DNA of 64,000 bases, from the NCBI RefSeq assembly GCF_001425045.1, contig NZ_LMDJ01000034.1:290977-354976 (forward strand), read 5' to 3'. A program made the position numbers and the translations under genes. This stretch comes from Massilia sp. Root351 (GTDB taxonomy: Bacteria > Pseudomonadota > Gammaproteobacteria > Burkholderiales > Burkholderiaceae_D). The notes under the pieces are model-generated. The model was not told the origin of the DNA, made no database searches, and saw only the letters and a program-made list of their open reading frames with translations. Positions within the stretch are counted from its first letter, which is position 1, and the number at the start of each line of letters is the position of its first letter. Positions 8,782-17,690 of this stretch are shown here, piece by piece.

Positions 8782-9918
8782 CTACAGTTCTTCGAGCGAG
8801 AACAGGCGGCGGTGTTCGCGGATGGCGTAGCGGTCGGTCATGCCGGCGATGTAGTCGGCGATCTTGCGCGCCTGCGCGGTGGCGTCGCCGCTGGCATCGA
8901 CGTAGTCGGGCGGCAGCAGCACCGGGTCGGCCATGAAGGCCTCGAACAGCTCGCGCAGGATGCGGCTGGCTTTCACCCGCATGCGGTTGACCTTGTAATG
9001 CCGGTACAGGTTGGCGCGCAGGAAGCGCTTCAGCTCGGTGGCGTCCTTGCGCATCTGGTCCGAGAAACGGATCAGCGGCGGCGCCCGGCGCACCTCGTCC
9101 AGATTCTTCGGCGCGGCGTCCAGCAGCAGCTGGCCGGAGGTGGCCAGCAGGTCGTCGGCCAGCGCCGTGATCAGGCGGCGCAGGGTTTCATAGATGGCGC
9201 GCCGGCCGCTCAGGCCGGGATGCGCGCGCTGCACGTCGCGCCACAGCCGGGCGAAGAATTCCACCTGCTCCAGCTGCGCTATCGTGATCAGCCCGGAACG
9301 CAGGCCGTCGTCGATGTCGTGGCTGTTGTAGGCGATCTCGTCGGCCAGATTGGTCAACTGCGCTTCCAGCGAGGGCTGGGTGCGGTCGATGAAGCGCTGC
9401 GCCACCGGACCCAGCAACTTGGCGTTGGCCAGCGAGCAGTGCTTGAGGATGCCTTCGCGGGTTTCAAACATCAGGTTCAGGCCGTCGAAGGCGCCGTACT
9501 GTTCTTCCAGCGTGTCGACCACGCGCAGGCTTTGCAGGTTGTGCTCGAAGCCGCCGTGCTCGCGCATGCAGTCGTTGAGCACGTCCTGGCCCACGTGGCC
9601 GAAGGGCGTGTGGCCCAGGTCGTGCGCCAACGCCACCGCTTCCACCAGGTCCTCGTTCAGGCGCAGGTTGCGCGCCAGCGAGCGGCCCACTTGCGCCACT
9701 TCCAGGCTGTGCGTGAGGCGGGTGCGGAACAGGTCGCCCTCGTGGTTGAGGAAGACCTGGGTCTTGTATTCAAGACGGCGGAACGCCGTCGAATGGATGA
9801 TGCGGTCGCGGTCGCGCTGGTACTGGCTGCGCGAAGCGTGCGGCGTTTCCGGATAGCGGCGCCCCACGCCCTGGTCCGAATGCACGGCGTACGGGGCGAG
9901 GTGGGCTTCGCTGCTCAT
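8782..9918 (-). CDS. dgt: deoxyguanosinetriphosphate triphosphohydrolase-like protein
   Basis: HD-domain dNTPase that cleaves dNTPs to deoxynucleosides and triphosphate. 378 aa, the shorter Dgt-like subfamily; substrate range is not certain. Motifs: FRRLEYKTQVFL, then RLTHSLEVAQVGR (first metal His), ALAHDLGHTPFGHVG (HD pair) and ADEIAYNSHDIDDG (distal Asp). It starts 1 nt after the aroKB stop, so it is probably co-transcribed and coupled. The aroK-aroB-dgt order downstream of pil genes is common in betaproteobacteria. Confidence 0.93.
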   Translation of the reverse strand: MSSEAHLAPYAVHSDQGVGRRYPETPHASRSQYQRDRDRIIHSTAFRRLEYKTQVFLNHEGDLFRTRLTHSLEVAQVGRSLARNLRLNEDLVEAVALAHDLGHTPFGHVGQDVLNDCMREHGGFEHNLQSLRVVDTLEEQYGAFDGLNLMFETREGILKHCSLANAKLLGPVAQRFIDRTQPSLEAQLTNLADEIAYNSHDIDDGLRSGLITIAQLEQVEFFARLWRDVQRAHPGLSGRRAIYETLRRLITALADDLLATSGQLLLDAAPKNLDEVRRAPPLIRFSDQMRKDATELKRFLRANLYRHYKVNRMRVKASRILRELFEAFMADPVLLPPDYVDASGDATAQARKIADYIAGMTDRYAIREHRRLFSLEEL

Positions 9919-9919
9919 C

Positions 9920-11587
9920 TCAGCCGGCCTGCACGCAGGCGGCCAGGGTCTCCAGCAGCAGGTCCTGCGGCGCGTTGGTGATGCTGGGGCTGCCCAGCGG
10001 CTTGAGCAGGATGAACTTGATGGCGCCGCCCTCGTTCTTCTTGTCCACTTCCATCAGCTCCAGCCAGCGCGCCGTGCCCAGGTCGGGCGCCACGGTGGGC
10101 AGGCCGGCGGCGGCCACCAGCGCGCGCACGCGCGCCACCGTGGCGTCGTCGACCAGGCCCATGCGGCGCGACAGGTCGGCCGCCATCACCATGCCGCAGC
10201 CGACCGCTTCGCCGTGCAGCCAGTTGCCATAGCCCAGGCCGTTTTCAATGGCGTGGCCGAAGGTGTGGCCGAAATTGAGGATGGCGCGCAGGCCGCCCTC
10301 GCGCTCGTCCTGGCGCACCACGTCGGCCTTGATTTCGCAGGAGCGGGCGATGGCGTAGGCCAGCGCGCCCTTGTCGCGCGCCACCAGCAGGCCGATGTTC
10401 GCTTCGATCCAGTCGAAGAACTCGGCGTCGATGATGGCGCCGTGCTTGATCACCTCGGCCAGGCCGGCCGACAGTTCGCGGTCCGGCAGGGTTTCCAGGG
10501 TCGACGTGTCGGCGATCACCACGCGCGGCTGGTAGAACGCGCCTATCATGTTCTTGCCCAGCGGATGGTTGATGCCGGTCTTGCCGCCCACCGAGGAATC
10601 GACCTGGCTCAGCAAGGTGGTCGGCACCTGGATGAAGTCCACCCCGCGCATATAGCTGGCGGCCGCGTAGCCGGTCAGGTCGCCGATCACGCCGCCGCCC
10701 AGCGCCAGCAAGGTGGTCTTGCGGTCGGCCTTGGCAGCCAGCAGGGTGTCGAACACCGTCATCAGGCTGTCCCAGGTCTTGTACTCTTCACCGTCCGGCA
10801 GGATGATCTCGATGATGTCCTTGCCGTGCGCCTGCAGCGCGCTGCGCACGCCGTCCAGGTAGAGCGGCGCGACGGTGGTGTTGGTGACGATGGCGACCTT
10901 GCTGCCGGCCACGTAGCGCGCCAGCAGCGCGCCGTCGGCCAGCAGGGACGGTCCGATGGAAATGGGGTAGCTGCGCTCGCCCAGCTCGACGTTCAGGAGG
11001 ATGGTGGTTTGTTCGTTCATCGATGGTTGTGCCGTGGTGACACAGTTGGGCGCGGCCTGGCAAGCCAGCGCGTCCAGCTGGTTCAGAATTGAGTGAACCA
11101 TCGATTGTACGTTAGGTCGGCCGGTATCGACGACGATGTGGGCCATTTCCTCGTAGAGCGGCTCGCGCTGGGCCATCAGTTCTTCCAGCTTTTTGCGCGG
11201 ATCGGCCGTTTGCAGCAGCGGGCGGTTCTTGTCGTGCGCGGTGCGCGCGAGGATGGAATTGATGCTGGCGCGCAGGTAGATCACCGTGCCGCGCTCGCGC
11301 AGCAGGGCCCGGCTGTCGGGATTGAGGATGGCGCCGCCGCCGGTGGCCAGCACCACGCCGCGCTGGGCGGTCAGGTCGCGGATCACGTCGGCTTCGCGGC
11401 GGCGGAAGCTCTGCTCGCCCTCGATCTCGAAGATCCACGGGATGGAGGCGCCGGTGCGGGCCTCGATCTCGTGGTCCGAATCGATGAAGGTCAAGCCCAG
11501 TTTGCGAGCCAGGATGCGGCCTATGGTGGTCTTTCCCGCCCCCATCAGTCCGACCAGATAAATGTTACTGCCGTAAGTATCAGCCAC
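9920..11587 (-). CDS. aroKB: fused shikimate kinase / 3-dehydroquinate synthase (AroK-AroB)
   Basis: One uninterrupted 555-codon frame encodes two shikimate-pathway enzymes. Residues 1 to about 175 are shikimate kinase: P-loop GLMGAGKTTIGR (14-25), shikimate site DSDHEIEARTG and lid FRRREADVI. Residues about 190-555 are 3-dehydroquinate synthase: NAD-binding GGGVIGDLTGYAA, and metal ligands in NFGHTFGHAIE and HGEAVGCG. The linker is short, around ALACQAAPNCVTTAQP. Start codon GTG at 11587. An in-frame ATG at 11020 (residue 190, MNEQTTILL) could still give free AroB by internal initiation. The enzymes catalyse non-adjacent steps of chorismate synthesis. The domains are secure; physical fusion follows from the absence of a stop. 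Confidence 0.93.
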   Translation of the reverse strand: MADTYGSNIYLVGLMGAGKTTIGRILARKLGLTFIDSDHEIEARTGASIPWIFEIEGEQSFRRREADVIRDLTAQRGVVLATGGGAILNPDSRALLRERGTVIYLRASINSILARTAHDKNRPLLQTADPRKKLEELMAQREPLYEEMAHIVVDTGRPNVQSMVHSILNQLDALACQAAPNCVTTAQPSMNEQTTILLNVELGERSYPISIGPSLLADGALLARYVAGSKVAIVTNTTVAPLYLDGVRSALQAHGKDIIEIILPDGEEYKTWDSLMTVFDTLLAAKADRKTTLLALGGGVIGDLTGYAAASYMRGVDFIQVPTTLLSQVDSSVGGKTGINHPLGKNMIGAFYQPRVVIADTSTLETLPDRELSAGLAEVIKHGAIIDAEFFDWIEANIGLLVARDKGALAYAIARSCEIKADVVRQDEREGGLRAILNFGHTFGHAIENGLGYGNWLHGEAVGCGMVMAADLSRRMGLVDDATVARVRALVAAAGLPTVAPDLGTARWLELMEVDKKNEGGAIKFILLKPLGSPSITNAPQDLLLETLAACVQAG

Positions 11588-11614
11588 TAATGATCCAATT
11601 TTCAGTTAAGCGGA

Positions 11615-11632
11615 CACCGGCCGGGGCCGGTG
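11615..11632 (-). terminator. GC-rich hairpin between the Big-1 lipoprotein gene and aroKB
   Basis: A perfect 8-bp inverted repeat (CACCGGCC / GGCCGGTG, 2-nt spacer) lies in the 59-nt gap before aroKB. No T-run follows on the minus strand, so it is at best a weak or Rho-assisted terminator or a stability element. Confidence 0.3.
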
Positions 11633-11646
11633 CCGCAGCCGCCTCC

Positions 11647-13587
11647 TTACGGGCAGCTGAACCGCAGTTTAAACGGATAACTGGTTACATTGTTGCGCGG
11701 CGTGGTGATAGTCACGTTGAAAGTTGCATTTAGTGCCGTCAGGCAAGGTTTCGGCTGCACGCTGCCCACCGTGACCACGTGCGAGGACCCCACGCGCACC
11801 GTGTTGCTGTCGATGCCGGCGCCGGGGAAGACGCCCTGCACCGTGGCAGGCGAGACGCCGGTGGCGGCCGCGTTGACGGGGTTGGAAATGTCCACGCGGG
11901 TGCCGGCCGGCATCGGATTGTTGTTGATGTCGTTCAGCTGCAGGGTGAACACGCGCGAATCGTTGGCGCCCACGGTGCCCAGGTCGAACTCGGCCCCGCT
12001 CAGGCGTACCGCGGTCGGGCTGGCGGTGTCGGAGAACCACACGTTGTCGGCGAAGCTGCCGCTCAGGAAGATGCCGGTCTTGGCGAACAGCGTGTTGGTG
12101 CCGTCGGTGGTGCTGGCGCAGATGGTGGCCAGGCCGGTGCGGGGGCTGTCGCTGCTGACGCCGGGGCCGCTGCCGGAGTTGCATGGCGTGACGGGCAGGT
12201 TGGGCAGCGCGGTGCGCGGGTTCTGGGTGCGGAAGTCCACCGAGCAGCCGCCGTTGACGGTGTTGCAGGCGCCCTTGCTGGACGAGCCCACCGACGCCAG
12301 GTTGCTCTGGAACACCACCGGCAGGCCGTCCGGTACCGGATTGCCGGCCTGGTCGGCCACCAGGATGCTGACCGTGGTGGCCGGGGTGACCGGGCCGCTG
12401 TCGAAGGTCCAGCCTTCCACGTTCGGGCTGCCCACGCTGAGCGAGAAGGCTTGCTGCACCGGCTTGCCGGTGGTGACCACGATGGAGTCCGAGATGGTGG
12501 ACACGGCCGGGTTGGCCGCCAGCGTGGCGGTGATGCGGAACGAGGTCGGCGTGCTGCCCGAGTTGACGGTGGTGATCACTTCGCCGTTGGCGTCGGTGCT
12601 GTCGCTGGCCTTGTTGATGGTCACGTCCACGCCGGCCGCCTTGCTGAAGTTGACCTGCTGGGCCGCAAGCGGCTTGCCGAAGATGTCCACCACCTTGAAG
12701 GTCAGGGTGGCCGTTTCGGTACGGCCGAAACCGCCCTCGCCCTTGATGACGATGGACTGGCTGACCGGCGCCGCGCCCACGAACTGCACCGACGCTGCCG
12801 ACGGGCTGGCCACGGTCAGCGTGGCGCTGGCGGTGGCCGGGGTGGCCGCGCCGCTGTTGAGGGTGGCGGTAACCACGTCGTTATTGCCGCAGCCCTGGTC
12901 GCGGAACACCACTTGCGCGGTGCCGTTGCTGGTGGGCGCGGTGGCGGCCAGGGTGGCCTTGCCGGCGGTGACGCAGGCCGACGTGAAGTTGACCGTCATT
13001 TGCTGTTCGGTGTACTTGGTGGTGCCGGTCAGCACGTCGACCGCGATCACGGACGAGCCGTAGGCGCCGATGGTGGCCGGCGACAGGCGCAGGGGGCTGA
13101 GCGTGATCGCGGTGGCGCCGACGCTGTAGTTGGCGTCCGCCGACACGTTGGTGCCGCCCACGGTGCTCGAGGCGGTGACGGTGCCCGCGCCGCTGACGAC
13201 CAGGCTGGCCGGGCGCATGGTGACGGTGGCCACGCCGTTGGCGTCGGTCAGCGTGGTCCCGGCCGACGGGGAAAACACCACCAGCGGCGAGCCGCCCGGC
13301 GCGCTGTTGGAGGCGAAGGTCACCAGCGCGTTCGGCACCACCTTGCCGTCCTTGTCCTTGACGGTGGCGCGCGCCGTCAACGGCGCCACGCTGGTCAGCG
13401 CATTGCTGGCCGTGCCGCCGCTGTTGACCAGCGCCAGCGCGATGGTGGGCGTCTGCACCACCGGCGTGGTGGTGCCGCCGCCGCCGCCCGGATTGACCGC
13501 GCCGGGATTGCCGCCGCCGCCGCCGCACGCCGCCAGCAGGCCCGCGCACAGCGACAGTGCCAGCCATTCCTTGAATTTTTTCATCAT
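11647..13587 (-). CDS. Big-1 / Ig-like repeat lipoprotein
   Basis: 647 aa from the ATG at 13587 (a second ATG follows at once; a GGAAA lies upstream). Longer frames would run into pilQ. The signal peptide MMKKFKEWLALSLCAGLLAAC ends in lipobox LAAC, followed by Gly-rich and Pro/Thr linkers. The remainder is beta-rich, Ala/Thr/Val/Gly-rich repeats with the Big-1 pattern (TARATVKDKDGKVVPNALVT and TLTDANGVATVTM), repeated several times; the C-terminal part has Cys pairs. Big-1 domains are known from surface adhesins of the intimin/invasin type. It begins 52 nt after the pilQ stop on the same strand, so it probably belongs to the pil transcript. A role in pilus assembly or surface adhesion is inference. 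Confidence 0.8.
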   Translation of the reverse strand: MMKKFKEWLALSLCAGLLAACGGGGGNPGAVNPGGGGGTTTPVVQTPTIALALVNSGGTASNALTSVAPLTARATVKDKDGKVVPNALVTFASNSAPGGSPLVVFSPSAGTTLTDANGVATVTMRPASLVVSGAGTVTASSTVGGTNVSADANYSVGATAITLSPLRLSPATIGAYGSSVIAVDVLTGTTKYTEQQMTVNFTSACVTAGKATLAATAPTSNGTAQVVFRDQGCGNNDVVTATLNSGAATPATASATLTVASPSAASVQFVGAAPVSQSIVIKGEGGFGRTETATLTFKVVDIFGKPLAAQQVNFSKAAGVDVTINKASDSTDANGEVITTVNSGSTPTSFRITATLAANPAVSTISDSIVVTTGKPVQQAFSLSVGSPNVEGWTFDSGPVTPATTVSILVADQAGNPVPDGLPVVFQSNLASVGSSSKGACNTVNGGCSVDFRTQNPRTALPNLPVTPCNSGSGPGVSSDSPRTGLATICASTTDGTNTLFAKTGIFLSGSFADNVWFSDTASPTAVRLSGAEFDLGTVGANDSRVFTLQLNDINNNPMPAGTRVDISNPVNAAATGVSPATVQGVFPGAGIDSNTVRVGSSHVVTVGSVQPKPCLTALNATFNVTITTPRNNVTSYPFKLRFSCP

Positions 13588-13639
13588 GCTGTTTTCCGTT
13601 GTAATCATAAAAAATCTGGTTGCGTTAGCGGGCCGGGGC

Positions 13640-15817
13640 TCAGCGTGCGGACAGCCGCTCGGCGACAATCTTCGGCGTGATAAAGACCAGCAATTCGGTC
13701 TTGTCGTTGGTGCGCGAATTGGTGCGGAACAGATAGCCCAGCACCGGTACGTCGCCCAGCAGCGGCACCTTGCTCACGCTGTTGCGCTCGGTCTGCTGGT
13801 AAATGCCGCCCAGCACCACGGTGCCGCCGTTGTCAACCATCACCTGGGTCTTCACGTGCTTGGTGTCGATGGCGAAGCCGGCCCGGGTTTCCTGGCCCAC
13901 GCTGTCCTTGTTTACGTCCACGTCGATCACCACGTTGCCGTCCGGCGTGATCTGCGGCGTCACTTCCAGCCGCAGGTTGGCCTTGCGGAACACGATGGAG
14001 GTGGCGCCGCTGCTGGTGGCCACCTGGTAAGGCAGTTCCAGGCCCTGCTCGATGATGGCCACGGTCTTGTCGGCCGTCACCACGCGCGGGCTGGAGACGA
14101 TCTTGCCGGTGCCGTCCGCCTCCAGCGCCGACAGTTCCAGGTTCAGGAAGCGGTTGGCGGCCGAGGAGAACAGGCTGATGGCCAGGCTGCCGGCGGCGGC
14201 GCCGTTGATGGGCGCGGCCGGCAGGTTGACGAACTGGGTGTTGTTGAAGCTGTCGTTGGCGTTGGCGATGCTGACCTGGCCGGTGGTCTGGCCCACGCCG
14301 GTCAGGTTGCCGCCGATGCCGATGCGGGTGTTGCCGCCGCCCAGCTGGTAGCCGGCGTCGCCGCCGCGGATGGTGCGCATGTCGGCAAAGCCCAGCTTGG
14401 CGCCCAGGTTGCGGGTGAAGGAGTCGCTGGCCTCGACAATGCGGGCCTCGATCAGCACCTGCTTGGAGGCGATGTCGGTCTTGGCGATCAGCTTGCGGAT
14501 GTCATCCAGCTTGGAGGCGATGTCGGTGACGAACAGCTGGTTGGTGCGCGGCTCGATGATGGCGCTGCCGCGGCGCGACAGCACGCGGTTCTTGGCGTCG
14601 GCCGCGCCGTCCAGGCCGAACACGGTCTTGAACGATTCGGCCTTCTGGTAATTGAGCTGGAAGATTTCCGACTTCAGCGGCTCCAGGTCGGCGATCTGGG
14701 CGCGCTGCTCGAGCTCCAGTTTTTCCTTGGTCAGCAGTTCTTCCTTGGGCGCGATCCACAGCACCGAGCCGTTCTTGCGCATGTCCAGGCCCTTGGCCTG
14801 CAGCACCACGTCCAGCGCCTGGTCCCACGGCACTTCCTTCAGGCGCAGGGTCAGGTTGCCGGCCACGCTGTCGCTGGTGATGATGTTCAGGCCGGAAATG
14901 TCGGCGATCGCTTGCAGCGCGGCGCGCACTTCCACGTTCTGGAAATTGAACGACAGCTTTTCGCCGCGGTAGCCCTGGGTGCCCTGGGTCAGCTTGTTGG
15001 GGTCTTCCTTGATCGGCTTGACGTCCACCACCAGCTGGGTGTCGCTCTGGTACACGCTCTGCTCCCACAGGCCCTTGGCCTCGATGGTCATGCGCACATT
15101 GTCGCCTTGCGGCACGGTGGTGATCTGCGACACCGGCGTGCCGAAGTCGGTCACGTCCAGGCGGCGGCGCAGGGTCTCCGGCAGGCCGGTCTTGAGGAAA
15201 TCGATCACCAGGCCGGCGGCGGTGGGGCGCACGTCGACTGCCACCTGGCTGTTCGGCAAGTCCACCACCACGCGGCCTTCGCCGTTGGCGCCGCGCCGGA
15301 AGTCCAGGTCGCGCAATTGCTGCTTGCCCGCCGCCGCGGGCGCCGCCGGCTGCTTGACCGGCAAGCCGGTGGCGTCGACCGCCGTGGCCAGGCCGCCGGA
15401 ACCGTCGATGGTGAGGATGACGGCGTTGCCGTCGATGGCGGTGGCGTAGTTCAGGCTGCGTTTCAGGTTGAACACCAGGCGCGAGCGCTCGCCGGCCTGC
15501 ACCACGTTGACGCTGCGCAGCTCGCCCTGATTGATTTCCTGGGTGGTCTTGCCGCTGGCGTTGACGGTGGCGCCGAAGTCGAGCGCGATGCGCGGCGGGT
15601 TGGTGATGGCAAAGCCGATCGGCAGTTTTTCCGGCGCGTTCTTCAGCGCGATCTTGACGATCACGTTGGCGCCCTGCTGGTTGGTGGTGATCGATTCGAT
15701 GGCGTTGCCCGGCTGGGCCCGGGCCGGGATCCAGGCCAGCATGGCGCAGCACAGCGCCGCCAGCATGGCGGCGCCCGGCAGCCTCTGTCGGAACGCGGAA
15801 GTGTAAAGGCGGTTCAT
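13640..15817 (-). CDS. pilQ: type IV pilus secretin PilQ
   Basis: Outer-membrane secretin ring through which type IV pili extrude. 725 aa. Signal peptide near the N-terminus (MLAWIPARAQ). Two AMIN-type beta domains bind peptidoglycan (about 30-270). The STN/N0 domain includes LSFNFQNVEVRAALQAIADI (about 300), followed by the N1 region. The C-terminal secretin domain includes VTPQITPDGNVVIDVDVNKD and the closing TELLVFITPKIV. Its ATG overlaps the pilP stop as ATGA, so it is translationally coupled. Confidence 0.97.
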   Translation of the reverse strand: MNRLYTSAFRQRLPGAAMLAALCCAMLAWIPARAQPGNAIESITTNQQGANVIVKIALKNAPEKLPIGFAITNPPRIALDFGATVNASGKTTQEINQGELRSVNVVQAGERSRLVFNLKRSLNYATAIDGNAVILTIDGSGGLATAVDATGLPVKQPAAPAAAGKQQLRDLDFRRGANGEGRVVVDLPNSQVAVDVRPTAAGLVIDFLKTGLPETLRRRLDVTDFGTPVSQITTVPQGDNVRMTIEAKGLWEQSVYQSDTQLVVDVKPIKEDPNKLTQGTQGYRGEKLSFNFQNVEVRAALQAIADISGLNIITSDSVAGNLTLRLKEVPWDQALDVVLQAKGLDMRKNGSVLWIAPKEELLTKEKLELEQRAQIADLEPLKSEIFQLNYQKAESFKTVFGLDGAADAKNRVLSRRGSAIIEPRTNQLFVTDIASKLDDIRKLIAKTDIASKQVLIEARIVEASDSFTRNLGAKLGFADMRTIRGGDAGYQLGGGNTRIGIGGNLTGVGQTTGQVSIANANDSFNNTQFVNLPAAPINGAAAGSLAISLFSSAANRFLNLELSALEADGTGKIVSSPRVVTADKTVAIIEQGLELPYQVATSSGATSIVFRKANLRLEVTPQITPDGNVVIDVDVNKDSVGQETRAGFAIDTKHVKTQVMVDNGGTVVLGGIYQQTERNSVSKVPLLGDVPVLGYLFRTNSRTNDKTELLVFITPKIVAERLSAR

Positions 15818-16377
15818 TTTTGGTTCTCCTTGCTTTCCTGCAGTTCCAGCTTCGACATGCGTTCGACCCAGTCGCCGGTGGCATCCTGGACAATTTCCTT
15901 GACGTTTACGGCGTCCTCGGTGATGCCGGTGATCAGGCCGTAGTTCTGGCCCACGTGCTGGCCGGCGCGCACCTGGTACACCGCCTTGTCGACCTGCAGC
16001 AGGGCGTACACCACCTTGGCCTTTTCCATCGTGCCCACCATTTTCACGGTGTCGAGCGGGAAGGTCTCGAGGAACTCCTTGCGGCGCTCCATGTCCGGCT
16101 TGAGGCCGCCGCCCGGCTTGCGGTCCAGCCGCGCCAGCTCGGCCAGCAGCTTGTTGGGGCTGAACGGGTCGACTTCCTGCTGCGCCGCATAGGCGTAAGG
16201 CACGAACGTCTTCGGCTCGCTGATCGGCTTGACGGCCACCACGGCCTGGCCGTCGACCTGCTTCATCCAGTCGCGCACTTCCTGCACGTCGCTGTCGCCG
16301 CAGCCGGCCAGCGCCAGCAGCCCGGCCAGCGCGAGGGCGTGCTGCTTATCACGCAGCGTATCAAGGCGCTTGCTCAT
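15814..16377 (-). CDS. pilP: type IV pilus lipoprotein PilP
   Basis: 187-aa inner-membrane lipoprotein linking the PilMNO platform to the secretin. Lipobox LAGC follows MSKRLDTLRDKQHALALAGLLALAGC. The C-terminal HR-like beta domain contains FPLDTVKMVGTMEKAKVVYALL and the AGQHVGQNYGLI strand-turn. The ATG at 16377 overlaps the pilO stop by 4 nt and the stop overlaps the pilQ start by 4 nt. Confidence 0.95.
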   Translation of the reverse strand: MSKRLDTLRDKQHALALAGLLALAGCGDSDVQEVRDWMKQVDGQAVVAVKPISEPKTFVPYAYAAQQEVDPFSPNKLLAELARLDRKPGGGLKPDMERRKEFLETFPLDTVKMVGTMEKAKVVYALLQVDKAVYQVRAGQHVGQNYGLITGITEDAVNVKEIVQDATGDWVERMSKLELQESKENQK

Positions 16378-17036
16378 TTTTTGGCCGCCTTTTTCTTGTC
16401 GGCGGCCGCCTTGCGCTGCGCCGCCACTTCGTCGGGGTCCAGATAGCGGAAGGTCTTGGCCACCGCGTCCAGGGTCAGGTTGCCGTCCTTGCCGGCCGTC
16501 AGCGCCATATTGTTCAGCGTGACGATGCGCGGCAGGTTGGCCATGTCGCTGGCGAAGGCGCCGATGTCGTGGTAGTTGCCGGACACCTTGATGTCGATCG
16601 GCAGCTCGGCGTAGTAGTCGCGCACCACCACCTGGCCCGGCTTGAACAGTTCGAACTGCAGGCCGCGCCCGAGGCCGGCCTGGTTGATGTCCGACAGCAG
16701 CGCGGCCATCTCGGCCTTGCTCGGCAGCTGCTTCTGCAACCGTTCCACGTACTGGTCCACTTGTGCTTTCTGGGCCCGCAGCGCTTCCAGGTTGACCGCC
16801 TGCTGGGTCTTGATGGTGTATTCGCCGCGCAGCCGCTGCTCCTCGGCCACCAGCGCTTCCTTGGCCTCGAACTGGCCGCTCCAGTAGGCGAAATAGCCCA
16901 GCGCCGACACGCCCACCACCATGGCCACCGCGCACAGCAGGCGCGGCGCCAGCGGCCACTGGCCGGGATGGCGGCCGCCCAGGCCGCGGAACTGGTCCGC
17001 CAGGGCGGCGCTCGCATCTTTGATATCTATCGCCAT
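16374..17036 (-). CDS. pilO: type IV pilus inner membrane protein PilO
   Basis: 220-aa bitopic protein of the PilN/PilO heterodimer. A single transmembrane helix lies near residues 32-52 (LLCAVAMVVGVSALGYFAYW), then a coiled coil (AEEQRLRGEYTIKTQQAVNL), then the ferredoxin-like periplasmic domain with VVRDYYAELPIDIKVSGNYH. A Lys/Ala-rich tail (AADKKKAAKK) ends it. It overlaps pilP by 4 nt and lies 9 nt after pilN. Confidence 0.95.
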   Translation of the reverse strand: MAIDIKDASAALADQFRGLGGRHPGQWPLAPRLLCAVAMVVGVSALGYFAYWSGQFEAKEALVAEEQRLRGEYTIKTQQAVNLEALRAQKAQVDQYVERLQKQLPSKAEMAALLSDINQAGLGRGLQFELFKPGQVVVRDYYAELPIDIKVSGNYHDIGAFASDMANLPRIVTLNNMALTAGKDGNLTLDAVAKTFRYLDPDEVAAQRKAAADKKKAAKK

Positions 17037-17045
17037 GGTCGGCCC

Positions 17046-17690
17046 TCAGTTCCTGGCCGCAGCCATTGCGCCGGCGTTGGCGCCGGCCGCAGGTTTGGCG
17101 CCCGGCTTGCCGTCGGCCGGCTTGTCCTTGTCGCGCGGACGCTTGATGCTGACGATCATGTTGAACTCCACCACCTTCTTGGCCGTCTTGCCCTGGCCCA
17201 GGCCGGTCGACTTGACTTCGATCAGGTCCGGCCGCTCCAGCCACGGCGAGACCCCGGCCACGTTGCGCAGCAGCTCCGAGACCCGCTCCTGCGACTGCGC
17301 ATAGCCCAGCAGCGTGACCTTCTGGCCCTCCTGCTTGAAGGCGCGCAGGTAGACCCCGGGCGGCATGTTCTTGACCAGTTCGTCCAGCAGGAACACCGGC
17401 TGGTTGCGGTCGCCCTGCAAGTCCTCGACGGCCTGCTGGCGCGCCTTGAGCGCTTCGATTTCCTGCTTCAGCGTGGCGATCTCGACGATCTTCTTGTCCA
17501 GCACCACGATGGCGTCCTTGATGACCTTGTTGCGCTGTTCCTGGATCGAGATGCCGCGCGCGTTGTAGCCGCCCACGGCCAGCACGATGGCCGCGCCGAT
17601 CAGCGCGCCCAGCACCAGCAGTGCGTAGAACGCCGCCTTCTTTTGCTTGCGCTTGGCCTCGCGGTGCGGCAGCAGATTAATATGGATCAT
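17046..17690 (-). CDS. pilN: type IV pilus inner membrane protein PilN
   Basis: 214 aa from the ATG at 17690. It starts MIHINLLPHREAKR, the conserved cytoplasmic INLLP motif that docks into PilM. One transmembrane helix (residues about 22-44), then a coiled coil and a periplasmic domain. Its C-terminal tail is rich in Lys, Ala and Pro and low in complexity. The start overlaps the pilM stop by one base (TGATG), so translation is coupled. Confidence 0.95.
   Translation of the reverse strand: MIHINLLPHREAKRKQKKAAFYALLVLGALIGAAIVLAVGGYNARGISIQEQRNKVIKDAIVVLDKKIVEIATLKQEIEALKARQQAVEDLQGDRNQPVFLLDELVKNMPPGVYLRAFKQEGQKVTLLGYAQSQERVSELLRNVAGVSPWLERPDLIEVKSTGLGQGKTAKKVVEFNMIVSIKRPRDKDKPADGKPGAKPAAGANAGAMAAARN

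Noticed and set aside
13130..15943. 937-codon plus-strand frame over pilQ
   Set aside because: Antisense to the secretin and the Big-1 gene; low-complexity composition.
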